Part shown: piece by piece, positions 15,561 through 24,573 of the stretch | Position numbering within the stretch: the first letter of the stretch is position 1 | How the letters are laid out: each line of letters begins with the position of its first letter | NCBI GenBank assembly: GCA_015058015.1 | Contig: SVDM01000011.1 | Span: forward strand, 1 to 64,000 | Origin: Lachnospiraceae bacterium | GTDB taxonomy: Bacteria > Bacillota > Clostridia > Lachnospirales > Lachnospiraceae | Direction: 5' to 3' | DNA length: 64,000 nt | Position numbers and translations under genes: made by a program | The notes under the pieces: model-generated | Database searches by the model: none | Seen by the model: the letters and a program-made list of their open reading frames with translations, nothing else | What the model was told of the DNA's origin: nothing

Positions 15561-16575
15561 ATGGAAAAAAATAGGTAATGCAGCATTGTTCTTAGCAATA
15601 ATGCTGCTAACATTTTATACGGTGTTTAAAGAACAAGACATGCCACAGTTACTGGAATCATTGAAGTCCATGAATGTGGGATGTCTTGTTGCGGTTATAT
15701 TCTTGGCCATATTCTTTGTATGCGCCGAGGGAAGTATGATCTGGTATCTTCTTAAGGCAAGGGGTGGAGTAAGCAGTCTTCCCAGATGCTTTGGCTACTC
15801 CTTTGTGGGATTCTTCTATTCAGCCATCACTCCTTCAGCCACCGGCGGACAGCCTATGCAGCTGTATTACATGAAAAAAGACGGCAACAATCTGTCAGAT
15901 TGCTCTGTTATCCTTATGGTGGTGGCAACCATATACAAATTCGTGCTTTCCGTAATCGGAATAGCTCTTATTGCCTTCTGGAACGAGCCCTTACACCGAT
16001 TCTTCGGAGGCTATATAGGCCTTTACTATCTGGGACTTTCTTTAAATGTAATTCTGGTAATAATCCTTATTGCCGTAATGGCATACCCAATCTCTATAAA
16101 AAGACTCATCGTATTTTTTGAGAGATTACTGGTAAAGATTAGAATATTAAAGCCATCCAAAGGACGTGAACGCAAGATAACAGAGTTTATCTTCTCATAT
16201 AAGCAGGCAGTATCATATCTTGTGGAAAACAAAGGCAAGATCTTCATGGTAACGGTAATGACATTTATCCAAAGAGGAAGTGCCTTTGTGGTAACGGCAG
16301 TGGTATATTTGGGTCTTGGACTTACAGGAACGGACATATTTACCGTAATCCTTGTCCAGGCAGCAGTATACATATGCGTAGATATGCTCCCGATTCCCGG
16401 AGCACAGGGAATTACAGAGCTGGTATATGTCAACGTATTTGCCACCATCTTCATTAATAATACTCTGCCGGCATCCATGCTGGTGGTAAGAGGAACTAAC
16501 TTCTACCTGCTTCTTATCATAAGTGCCGTAGTTACGGCAATCTTTAGTCTCACCAAGAAGAAGGAGACAGTTTAA
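15550..16575 (+). CDS. Lysylphosphatidylglycerol synthase-like flippase domain protein (UPF0104)
   Basis: A 341-residue membrane protein with about eight hydrophobic segments, matching the integral-membrane half of MprF and the AglD/UPF0104 family. Motifs include the GYSFVGFFYSAITPSATGGQP stretch (split here as GYSFVGFFYSAITPS and ATGGQP) and the late MLPIPGAQGITE segment. MprF membrane domains translocate lipids across the bilayer. No synthase domain is fused here, but a separate DUF2156 protein is encoded at 24560-25489. It overlaps the upstream gene by 11 nt. A role in flipping a glycosylated lipid made by the upstream transferase is inference. Confidence 0.82.
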   Translation: MKGKWKKIGNAALFLAIMLLTFYTVFKEQDMPQLLESLKSMNVGCLVAVIFLAIFFVCAEGSMIWYLLKARGGVSSLPRCFGYSFVGFFYSAITPSATGGQPMQLYYMKKDGNNLSDCSVILMVVATIYKFVLSVIGIALIAFWNEPLHRFFGGYIGLYYLGLSLNVILVIILIAVMAYPISIKRLIVFFERLLVKIRILKPSKGRERKITEFIFSYKQAVSYLVENKGKIFMVTVMTFIQRGSAFVVTAVVYLGLGLTGTDIFTVILVQAAVYICVDMLPIPGAQGITELVYVNVFATIFINNTLPASMLVVRGTNFYLLLIISAVVTAIFSLTKKKETV

Positions 16576-16654
16576 CACTTTACAAACCTAAAAAATCCTA
16601 GTATTCTATATGAAATATAAAAATAAGGAAAATAGCAATTTATAGGAGGTTGCC

Positions 16655-17227
16655 ATGAGTAGTTTAACAGAGATTCGTTGGCACGGCCGCGGTGGCCAGG
16701 GCGCGAAAACAGCAGCGCTGCTTCTTGCAGACGTGGCGTTTTCCACGGGTAAGCATGTACAGGGCTTTCCGGAGTACGGCCCGGAGCGTATGGGTGCACC
16801 CATTACCGCATACGACCGCATTAGCGATAAGGAAATCCGGGTTCATTCCAATATATATGAGCCCGACTATGTAGTAGTTGTAGACGAGACCCTTCTTACA
16901 TCCGTTGATGTTACCAACGGACTTAAGGAAGAAGGAGCAATACTTATTAACACAGCAAAGAGCAAGGATGAGATAATCCCCTTACTTCGCGGATATAAGG
17001 GCAAAGTATTCACAATTGATGCCAAAGATGTGTGCATGAAGACACTGGGCAAGTACTTCCCCAACACACCAATGCTTGCAGCAATTGTAAAGGTATCAGG
17101 AGTACTTGACACAGATACCTTTTTAAAGGGAATGGAAGAATCCCTACAACATAAATTTGCCAAGAAACCGGAAGTGCTTGAAGGAAACATGAAGGCACTG
17201 AAACTGGCAATAGAGGAGGTGCGCTAA
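16655..17227 (+). CDS. porC: 2-oxoacid:ferredoxin oxidoreductase, gamma subunit (PorC)
   Basis: The 190-residue gamma subunit of a four-subunit 2-oxoacid:ferredoxin oxidoreductase, which oxidises pyruvate (or a related 2-oxoacid) to acyl-CoA and CO2 and reduces ferredoxin. The N-terminus EIRWHGRGGQGAKTAA and the GPERMGAPITAY segment are family signatures, probably near the CoA site. AGGAGG precedes the ATG. Its stop overlaps the start of porD by one base, and the four subunits form one operon in the order C-D-A-B. Pyruvate is the most likely substrate; 2-oxoisovalerate or 2-oxoglutarate cannot be excluded. Confidence 0.93.
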   Translation: MSSLTEIRWHGRGGQGAKTAALLLADVAFSTGKHVQGFPEYGPERMGAPITAYDRISDKEIRVHSNIYEPDYVVVVDETLLTSVDVTNGLKEEGAILINTAKSKDEIIPLLRGYKGKVFTIDAKDVCMKTLGKYFPNTPMLAAIVKVSGVLDTDTFLKGMEESLQHKFAKKPEVLEGNMKALKLAIEEVR

Positions 17228-17529
17228 TGGCTCTGAAAGCAAAAGATATTAATGTAGAGACAAGATGGCAGGACCTTACGGAAGGCTTGCAGATCTTCGA
17301 GCCGGGAACATCCAAGGACTTTAACACCGGCGATTGGCGTACACAGACTCCCGTACTTGATACGGAAAAATGTACCCAGTGTTTACGCTGCGTACCCTAC
17401 TGCCCCGATAGTAGTATTCCTGTAGTAGACGGCAAGAGAGCCGATTTTGATTTAGATCACTGTAAGGGCTGCGGAATATGTGTTGCAGCATGTCCTTTTG
17501 ACGCAATAACAATGAAGGAGGGCAAATAA
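17227..17529 (+). CDS. porD: 2-oxoacid:ferredoxin oxidoreductase, delta subunit (PorD, 2[4Fe-4S])
   Basis: A 100-residue ferredoxin-like subunit that passes electrons from the TPP-containing beta subunit to external ferredoxin. Two clusters are coded by CTQCLRCVPYCP and CKGCGICVAACP in the C-terminal half. The ATG overlaps the porC stop (TAATG). The next gene begins 1 nt after its TAA. Confidence 0.94.
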   Translation: MALKAKDINVETRWQDLTEGLQIFEPGTSKDFNTGDWRTQTPVLDTEKCTQCLRCVPYCPDSSIPVVDGKRADFDLDHCKGCGICVAACPFDAITMKEGK

Positions 17530-17530
17530 T

Positions 17531-18712
17531 ATGGCAATAAAAGAAAGAATGTCAGGAAATGAGGCCATTGCCTACGCAATGAAGCAGATAAATCCGGACG
17601 TAATGCCGGCATTTCCCATTACTCCTTCAACAGAGTTACCCCAGATGGTATCCAACTATATAGCAAACGGCCAGATGGACACAGAGTTTATTCCGGTAGA
17701 GAGTGAGCATTCAGCCATGAGTGCGGCTATCGGTGCATCATCAGCCGGAGCAAGAACCATGACAGCCACATCTTCAGCAGGATTGGCATTTATGTGGGAG
17801 GTATTGTATGTTGCGGCTTCAAACCGTCTTCCCATAGCAATGGCCCTTGTTAACAGAGCTTTATCAGGCCCCATCAATATCAACTGCGAGCATTCAGACA
17901 GTATGGGCGCAAGAGATTCAGGATGGCTTCAGATATATGCAGAAAACAACCAGGAGGCATATGACAACTTCGTGCAGGCATACAGAATTGCAGAGCATGC
18001 GGATGTTAAGCTTCCCATTATGATCTGCCAGGACGGCTTTATCATCAGCCACGGTGTACAAAACATCGAGCTTCTTGAAGACGATAAGGTAAAGGCATTT
18101 GTAGGAGAATACAATCCGGAGCATTTCCTTCTTAATGAGAAGGAAGTATGTTCAGTAGGACCTTACGCCATCACCAACTACGGTATGGAGGCAAAGAAGG
18201 CTCAGGCTCACGCAATGGATAATGCAAAGCAGGTAATCCTTGATGTGGCAGCAGAGTACGAGAAAATCTCCGGAAGAAAATACGGACTTTACGAGGGATA
18301 CAGATTAGAAGATGCAGACTACGTAATCGTAGCCATCGGTTCAGTGTGCGGAACAATTAAGGATACCATCGACGAGCTTCGTGATAACGGCGTAAAAGCA
18401 GGACTTATGAAGGTTCGTGTATTCAGACCCTTCCCCGGCGAGGAATTTGCGAAAGCTTTAAAGAACGCCAAATCAGTAGCCATCATGGATAGAGCAGAAA
18501 GCTACAGTTCCCAGGGAGGTCCCCTTGGCAGTGAGCTTATGGCAGCCATGTACCGTGCAAAGACCAAAGCAGAAACAGTTAACATCGTATACGGATTATG
18601 CGGTAGAGACGTAAGTGTAAACGATATCAAGAATGTATATACTCAGCTTGAAGATGTAGCAGCAAAGGGTGCTGCAGGTAGAGAGTATCAGTATCTTGGA
18701 CTTCGTGATTAA
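17531..18712 (+). CDS. porA: 2-oxoacid:ferredoxin oxidoreductase, alpha subunit (PorA)
   Basis: 393 residues. The N-terminal pyrimidine-binding-type domain (PAFPITPSTELPQ, VESEHSAMSAAIGASSAG) carries the conserved Glu that activates TPP. The C-terminal transketolase-like domain starts around residue 255 (YVIVAIGSVCGT). The length is normal for PorA of clostridia and Thermotoga. GGAGG lies upstream within porD. Codon use is typical of a highly expressed gene. It works as a complex with porC, porD and porB. Confidence 0.95.
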   Translation: MAIKERMSGNEAIAYAMKQINPDVMPAFPITPSTELPQMVSNYIANGQMDTEFIPVESEHSAMSAAIGASSAGARTMTATSSAGLAFMWEVLYVAASNRLPIAMALVNRALSGPININCEHSDSMGARDSGWLQIYAENNQEAYDNFVQAYRIAEHADVKLPIMICQDGFIISHGVQNIELLEDDKVKAFVGEYNPEHFLLNEKEVCSVGPYAITNYGMEAKKAQAHAMDNAKQVILDVAAEYEKISGRKYGLYEGYRLEDADYVIVAIGSVCGTIKDTIDELRDNGVKAGLMKVRVFRPFPGEEFAKALKNAKSVAIMDRAESYSSQGGPLGSELMAAMYRAKTKAETVNIVYGLCGRDVSVNDIKNVYTQLEDVAAKGAAGREYQYLGLRD

Positions 18713-18725
18713 GGAGGTGCTATCA

Positions 18726-19664
18726 ATGGAGACAAAATTCGACTTTAAAGAAATACAAGGACGAGAAGAGAGATTAGCACCGGGACACAGAATGTGCGCA
18801 GGTTGCGGCGGAACCATCGCTGCAAGAAATGTGCTTAAAGCTCTTCATCCGGGAGACAAGGCAGTAATCGGTAATGCCACAGGATGTTTGGAAGTATCCA
18901 CATTCACATACCCATATACAGCATATGAAGACAGTTATATTCACAATGCATTTGAGAATGCCGGAGCTACCATGAGCGGTGTAGAGACAGCATTCAATGC
19001 ATTAAAGAAACGTGGCAAGATAAAAGACAACTACAAATTCATCACCTTTGGAGGTGACGGCGGAACATATGATATCGGATTCCAGTCTCTATCCGGAGCA
19101 ATGGAGAGAGGCCATGATATGGTATACGTATGCTACGATAACGGAGCATACATGAATACCGGAATCCAGCGTTCATCAGCAACACCTATGTATGCTGATA
19201 CAACGACCACACCGGCGGGAACACAGTCTGCAGGAAAGACCCAGTATAGAAAAGACTTGGCAGCTATTATAGCAGACCATAATGTACCCTACGTAGGACA
19301 GACAACCTTTATCGGCAACATGAAGGATTTATACACCAAGGCAGAAAAAGCCATCTACACACCGGGCCCGGCCTTCCTCAACATTATGGCACCCTGCCCC
19401 AGAGGATGGAGATACGATGCACCTGAAATCGTAAATATCTGCAAGCTTGGAGTAGAGACCTGCTACTGGCCGCTTTTTGAAGTGGTAGAAGGTAAATGGA
19501 TTCTTTCTTACCAGCCAAAAGAGAAGCTTCCCATTGAGGAATTCTTAAAGACACAGGGAAGATTTAAACATCTGTTTAAGAAGGAGAATGAGCACCTGAT
19601 TGCTGAATACCAGAAAGAGGTAGATAAGAGATGGGAGCAGCTTTTAACCAGATGTAACGCCTAG
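18726..19664 (+). CDS. porB: 2-oxoacid:ferredoxin oxidoreductase, beta subunit (PorB)
   Basis: The 312-residue TPP- and FeS-binding subunit. MCAGCGGTIAARN supplies cluster cysteines. GDGGTYDIGFQSLSGA followed by YDNGAYMNTG is the TPP/Mg motif (GDG...N). A longer in-frame start at 18669 lies inside porA. I chose ATG 18726 because AAGGAGGTG at 18712-18720 is a strong ribosome binding site and the protein then starts at the family's usual point. It ends the operon and is followed by a strong terminator. Confidence 0.94.
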   Translation: METKFDFKEIQGREERLAPGHRMCAGCGGTIAARNVLKALHPGDKAVIGNATGCLEVSTFTYPYTAYEDSYIHNAFENAGATMSGVETAFNALKKRGKIKDNYKFITFGGDGGTYDIGFQSLSGAMERGHDMVYVCYDNGAYMNTGIQRSSATPMYADTTTTPAGTQSAGKTQYRKDLAAIIADHNVPYVGQTTFIGNMKDLYTKAEKAIYTPGPAFLNIMAPCPRGWRYDAPEIVNICKLGVETCYWPLFEVVEGKWILSYQPKEKLPIEEFLKTQGRFKHLFKKENEHLIAEYQKEVDKRWEQLLTRCNA

Positions 19665-19733
19665 GACTGGAATTGAATGCACAATTCTGACAACTATATA
19701 TATAGTTTTTAAGTGTATGAAAAAAGCACTAAT

Positions 19734-19776
19734 AAGAGCGAGATTGTCATAAAAGCATAGACAATCTCGCTCTTTT
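19734..19776 (+). terminator. Intrinsic terminator of the por operon
   Basis: AAGAGCGAGATTGTC (19734-19748) pairs over 15 bp with GACAATCTCGCTCTT (19760-19774) and ends in TTTT. Confidence 0.95.
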
Positions 19777-19826
19777 GCTGTAAAATTATAGGACATTGAA
19801 CATTAGGAGAGTGGGGGTATCTACAT

Positions 19827-21023
19827 ATGAAATCGATAACTGCCTACACGGAAGAAATAGACGACCTGCAGCTTGCTGCAAAAGAGCTGTTTGACCAGAT
19901 AAAAGGATTTGAATTCCTAAAGAATTCAATAGCAATAATATACGCAGAGGAAGAAACAGATTATCCTGCGTTATATAAGGAACTGAGTAAAGAATGGACA
20001 TTCCCGGTAATCGGATGTACAACTCTGGGAATATTCCTTGCTTGCGGGGAGATTACCAAAATAGGAATATCTGTCATGATACTCACAGCAGATGACTGTG
20101 AATTCTCAACAGAAGTAGCCCATAGCCTTGACAGAGGGAATTACAGGGAAGAGATAAAGAAAACCTATGACCTTGCGGCAGAAAGGCTAAAGGATAAGCC
20201 CCGTCTTATCATTACCTACGGAGCCAGGTCAGTATCTCACGGAATGGTTGGGGGAGACCCCATTATAAAATATATAGATGAATTGGGAGAGGGAATCCCC
20301 ATTTACGGCGGGGATGCCTCGGATAATTATGTATTTGATGAATATAAAATATATTACAACGATAAGGCATATCATAAGGGGCAGCTGATTATGCTGGTAT
20401 CAGGCAATATAAATCCTGTATTTGCATATTCGGACTCAGCAGGAAAGAAAGCACCCTTCTCCTATGAGATAACTAAGGCCGAAGAAAACATCGTCTATAA
20501 AGTAGGAGATCGGACATTTGCCAAAGCTATGGAACTGGCAGGATTTGATGTCTCAAAAGGAGATTTAAAAAGAGATTACTCCATGACACCCTTTACCTAT
20601 ATCGAGACAAAGGACAATGGAGACAGGATTTCAGTTGCAAGAGGCCTTTCTAACGTTGACTCCAAAACAGAGGCGGGTATATTCTTAGGATCTATGCCTG
20701 AGGGTGCAAGCCTTAGTATCGGATTATTTACAAGGGAGAATGTGGCAAAATCCGTTGAAAACGTCTTTAAGTGTATTATTGAAGAAGAAAAGAAAAGAGG
20801 AGTCAAATTCGGGACAATCCTTATTACCTCCTGTAGTGGAAGATCTCTGGCATTAGCAAAAGATTCTGCGATAGAAGTCCCCTTATTCAAGCACTTCATA
20901 AGAGAAGGGACAGGTGTTGCGGGAATGTATGCATACGGAGAGTATTGTCCCACAAAAGGAGATAAGACAGGAAAAGAATATAATATGTTTCACAACTACA
21001 CGTTTACCATAATGGCACTATAA
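19827..21023 (+). CDS. FIST domain sensory protein
   Basis: 398 residues with a FIST N-terminal domain (about 20-210; NSIAIIYAEE, FPVIGCTTLGIF, YGGDASDNYVF) and a FIST C-terminal domain (about 215-395; RGLSNVDSKTEAGIFLGSMPEG, TCSGRSLAL-like ITSCSGRSLAL). FIST proteins bind small ligands, probably amino acids, and feed two-component signalling. There is no signal peptide or membrane helix, so it is cytoplasmic. A hybrid histidine kinase starts 22 nt downstream, so the two probably form one sensory unit. The ligand is unknown. Confidence 0.9.
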   Translation: MKSITAYTEEIDDLQLAAKELFDQIKGFEFLKNSIAIIYAEEETDYPALYKELSKEWTFPVIGCTTLGIFLACGEITKIGISVMILTADDCEFSTEVAHSLDRGNYREEIKKTYDLAAERLKDKPRLIITYGARSVSHGMVGGDPIIKYIDELGEGIPIYGGDASDNYVFDEYKIYYNDKAYHKGQLIMLVSGNINPVFAYSDSAGKKAPFSYEITKAEENIVYKVGDRTFAKAMELAGFDVSKGDLKRDYSMTPFTYIETKDNGDRISVARGLSNVDSKTEAGIFLGSMPEGASLSIGLFTRENVAKSVENVFKCIIEEEKKRGVKFGTILITSCSGRSLALAKDSAIEVPLFKHFIREGTGVAGMYAYGEYCPTKGDKTGKEYNMFHNYTFTIMAL

Positions 21024-21045
21024 AAGCCGGCCAAAGGGAGAACCT

Positions 21046-22737
21046 ATGGAAGATAAAAAGGAGCTGGAGATGAACAAGCTTCGAAGAGAAGTGCGTCGTC
21101 TTAAGAAGAACAACGAGACCCTAAGAATAGCCAATGAACAGGTAATTCACACACAGGAATACATACAGAAAAACTTGGAGAAGCAGATTTTCTATACAAA
21201 TCAGCTTCTTAGAAGTACGTCTGATATCATAATCCTTACGGACAAAGAATTAAATATAATAATGGAATCCGGAGGAATGCAAAATATCGACGAGAGTTAT
21301 AACGAGGCAATCCACAAAAGCGGTGGAAAATTAGACAGTGTTCTGAAGCTGATAGTAAATGACGAGGACAGAAAACGAATCCTCGAGGCCGGCAAAAGAG
21401 CCCTGAAGGGAGAGAAGGTAAGTCCCCTGATAGTTTCGGTTAATGAAGGTAGTAAAGAAACAGAATGGCGGGCCGGCATACGTACCATGGAGTCTGCTAA
21501 CGGTATTGTAGGAATAAGTATTATTATGGTGGAGGTAACGGACCTTTTAGATGCGGTGGAGAAGGCCAAGGACGCAGATAAGGCCAAGAGCAATTTCCTT
21601 GCCAACATGTCTCACGAAATAAGGACACCCATGAATGCCATAACGGGAATGTCAGAGTTTATCATACGTGATTCCAAGGATGAGGCAGCAGTTAAAAATG
21701 CGAAGATGATAAAGGCGGCTTCAAAGTCCCTGTTATCAATAATTAATGACATCTTAGACTTCTCCAAGATAGAGTCGGGAAAATTAGAAATTATTAAGAA
21801 TAAATTTTATCCCGCATCATTATTAAATGATATAATAACCATGATGCTTGTGAAGCTCCAGGATAGTAACGTGGAATTAAAGTTGGATATTGATCCGGAT
21901 ATTCCCGCATTACTGAACGGAGACGAGGACCGTATCAAACAAATCCTTATAAATCTTCTTGGCAATGCAGTGAAGTTTACCAAGAAAGGCTTTATTAAGC
22001 TGAAGGTGACATTTGAAGAGGAAACGGATGATCGAGGTTTCCTTATTATGTCAGTATTTGATACGGGAATAGGAATCAAGGAAGAGGATATCAGTAAAAT
22101 ATTCGACGATTTCACCAGGGTTGACACAAGAAGGAATCGTAACGAAGAAGGAACGGGCCTGGGCCTTGCCATAGCCAAGAACCTTGCTGAGCTTATGGGA
22201 GGAGACCTGACCGTTAAAAGTACTTACGGAAAAGGCAGCACCTTCACAGTAAAGGTAGAGGTGGATGTTCTAGACTCCGAACCCATGGGAGAATTGACGA
22301 ATCGCGAAAAAGAAAGAGAAGAAGAAGCTTACAGACCGGCAATTACCGCCAAGGGAGCAAGCATACTTGTTGTGGATGATAATGAGATGAACCTTGAGGT
22401 AACAGAGGGAATCTTAGAGCCTTACGGAATGGAAATTGTATGTGTAAGCAGTGGCAGGGAAGCTATAGAGAAGTTTAAAAATCAGAAATTTGACCTTATA
22501 TTCATGGATCACATGATGCCGGTTATGGACGGAGAGGAAGCCATGAGGCACATAAGAAATCTTCCCGGCGGCAAAGATGCGGTAATTATTGTTCTTACAG
22601 CCAATGCCATAAGCGGAGTGGGAGAAGAATATAAGAAAATGGGCTTCCAGGAGTTCTTATCGAAGCCCATTTATCCAAAGAATATGGATGCCATAATGCG
22701 AGAGTTTCTTCCTCCGGATAAGATTCAAATACAATAA
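21046..22737 (+). CDS. Cytoplasmic hybrid histidine kinase
   Basis: 563 residues: an N-terminal coiled coil (about 1-55), a PAS-like region (about 55-170), HisKA with FLANMSHEIRTPMNAI (His about 188), HATPase with NLLGNAVKFT, DTGIGI and GTGLGLAI boxes, and a C-terminal receiver domain with VVDDNEMN, phosphoacceptor Asp in LIFMDHMMP, and FLSKP. No transmembrane helix is present, so it likely reads its signal from the FIST protein encoded just upstream. AAAGGGAG precedes the ATG. No output-domain regulator lies next to it; an unlinked phosphotransfer protein would be needed. Confidence 0.93.
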   Translation: MEDKKELEMNKLRREVRRLKKNNETLRIANEQVIHTQEYIQKNLEKQIFYTNQLLRSTSDIIILTDKELNIIMESGGMQNIDESYNEAIHKSGGKLDSVLKLIVNDEDRKRILEAGKRALKGEKVSPLIVSVNEGSKETEWRAGIRTMESANGIVGISIIMVEVTDLLDAVEKAKDADKAKSNFLANMSHEIRTPMNAITGMSEFIIRDSKDEAAVKNAKMIKAASKSLLSIINDILDFSKIESGKLEIIKNKFYPASLLNDIITMMLVKLQDSNVELKLDIDPDIPALLNGDEDRIKQILINLLGNAVKFTKKGFIKLKVTFEEETDDRGFLIMSVFDTGIGIKEEDISKIFDDFTRVDTRRNRNEEGTGLGLAIAKNLAELMGGDLTVKSTYGKGSTFTVKVEVDVLDSEPMGELTNREKEREEEAYRPAITAKGASILVVDDNEMNLEVTEGILEPYGMEIVCVSSGREAIEKFKNQKFDLIFMDHMMPVMDGEEAMRHIRNLPGGKDAVIIVLTANAISGVGEEYKKMGFQEFLSKPIYPKNMDAIMREFLPPDKIQIQ

Positions 22738-22782
22738 AATATCTTGTGCAAGCGTCAAATAAGGATAAAAGCAGGTAATAGC

Positions 22783-24573
22783 ATGAGAAGTAGAAAGAAT
22801 AAGATAAGCGCGGTTTTTCTTGCGGTGGCGGTACTTATTACAATACTGCCGACACCGAAAGCAGAAGCGGCGCTTGAATCTTTTAATAAAACCTTTACGG
22901 GCAATATAGAAAGCAAGATTAATACCGACCCGGAAATAGACAGCATCCCCGTCTCTTTTACGGCGGACTTTGATACCTTGCTGTATAAGATAAATACCCA
23001 GTATCAGCCTGAACTGGGCAAGTTGTGTTCCATACTGGCAACAGACGTTTACTCCAACACTAGAGTAACCATAGACAACAATCAAAACTCCCCAACTTCC
23101 CCTTCGGATGACACAGCAATATATAAGGCCATGGGAATGGAGGATATAGAGCTTACATCCTTTAAATCTCAAGACTTTGAGAAGGATTCAGATGATATCA
23201 CCAAGTTTGTATGCAGCCACAAGGCATTTACTTATGGCAACAAGAAAAAGGAAGTTATCATTGTGGCCATAGAAGGAACCGACGGCACGGAAGAACAGTG
23301 GCGGAGCAACATGGACGTGGGTGCGGATACCGAGGATTACAAAAACCTTACGGGGGACCACCCGGAATGGACCAATAAGGAAGAGCATAAAGGCTTTAAT
23401 GTAACCTACAACAGGGTATCAGGGAAAGTCAAAGAATATATAGAAAGCAAGGTAGACACCAACGCGGAAAAAGTAATCCTTATTACAGGACACTCTAGAG
23501 GCGGTGCACTGTCAAACCTTTTAGGCCGTGAGTACGAAGATAATCAGGAGTTTACCTCCTTTACCTACACCTTTGCGGCACCCAATACCACTACATCAAG
23601 TAATGCAGGCAAGTACAAAACCATCTTTAACATAATAAACACCAGGGACATTATACCCACCTTTCCCTTAGAGGAATGGGGATTTAAGACCTACGGTACA
23701 TCTCTGAAGGTGGATATGAGCGCCGGCAGCAACTGGAAAGACACCACGGGAAAAGACAACTACGTAAACTTCGACGTGGAGAATACAGTAAGCAACTTCC
23801 GCAAGGTCAGCAAATCCAGGGAAGACTACTACAAGATTGCAACGGGCAATGAAGAAGAGGGCACACGAAGCAGTATCAGTGAGGCCATTCTAAAGGGAAT
23901 ACGGGAAGATTTTGTAAACTGGATAAATGCCAATGCCAAGGGAACAGTTAGAATAGGAGATATCACAGGTAATGGCCCCTTTGAGTTTAAGATAAATATC
24001 ATGCCGGCATTTACCACATCAGTAATAGCAAAGCTGGCCTCCTCCGACCAGGGCAGTCAGTTGGCAACCATGGCAATTCTGACATTGGCGGGATTAAACG
24101 ACGGAAGCATATCCAAATACATAGCCCCTGTAATCAATATGATAGACGGTTACATGAACAACAGCGTTGTGTGCGGCCATTGCATGTACGCATATTACGG
24201 GGCGGCCACCAAGGTGGAATACCATACTCATAATTTCGCAGATCCTGTGATAGAACAGGAAGGGGAGAGCTTTACGGTAACCTATACCTGTAAAGACGAA
24301 GATGACACCCACGTTATAACTCCGGACGTAACAAAGACAGTGACAAAAGAGGCGACCCTTACGGAAGCCGGCCGGGCAGAGTATGTGCTTACATACATCT
24401 TCAACGGACAGGAATACACAAAGAAGACAGAGGCCACCATTCCCAAACTGGAGGCCAAGAATTTTATAGACAGAATAAAACAGGGCGATATACCCACAAT
24501 AGTAATAACTGCGGTTATAGCCCTGGCAATACTGGCAATCTTAAGATTTGCCATAAAACTTATAAAGCGGTAG
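22783..24573 (+). CDS. Secreted class 3 lipase-like hydrolase, membrane-anchored
   Basis: 596 residues: a signal peptide (residues 1-30, KISAVFLAVAVLITILP, cleavage near AEA), an alpha/beta hydrolase of the class 3 lipase family, and a C-terminal membrane helix (about 573-592) with a basic tail. The nucleophile elbow is GHSRGGAL. Candidate triad partners are the Asp in INTRDIIPTFP and the His in VCGHCMYAYYG. The region before the anchor (FTVTYTCKDEDD ... YVLTYIFNGQEY) resembles a small beta repeat. The TTG frame start at 22744 lacks support, so ATG 22783 is used. Its end overlaps the convergent DUF2156 gene by 14 nt. Confidence 0.82.
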   Translation: MRSRKNKISAVFLAVAVLITILPTPKAEAALESFNKTFTGNIESKINTDPEIDSIPVSFTADFDTLLYKINTQYQPELGKLCSILATDVYSNTRVTIDNNQNSPTSPSDDTAIYKAMGMEDIELTSFKSQDFEKDSDDITKFVCSHKAFTYGNKKKEVIIVAIEGTDGTEEQWRSNMDVGADTEDYKNLTGDHPEWTNKEEHKGFNVTYNRVSGKVKEYIESKVDTNAEKVILITGHSRGGALSNLLGREYEDNQEFTSFTYTFAAPNTTTSSNAGKYKTIFNIINTRDIIPTFPLEEWGFKTYGTSLKVDMSAGSNWKDTTGKDNYVNFDVENTVSNFRKVSKSREDYYKIATGNEEEGTRSSISEAILKGIREDFVNWINANAKGTVRIGDITGNGPFEFKINIMPAFTTSVIAKLASSDQGSQLATMAILTLAGLNDGSISKYIAPVINMIDGYMNNSVVCGHCMYAYYGAATKVEYHTHNFADPVIEQEGESFTVTYTCKDEDDTHVITPDVTKTVTKEATLTEAGRAEYVLTYIFNGQEYTKKTEATIPKLEAKNFIDRIKQGDIPTIVITAVIALAILAILRFAIKLIKR

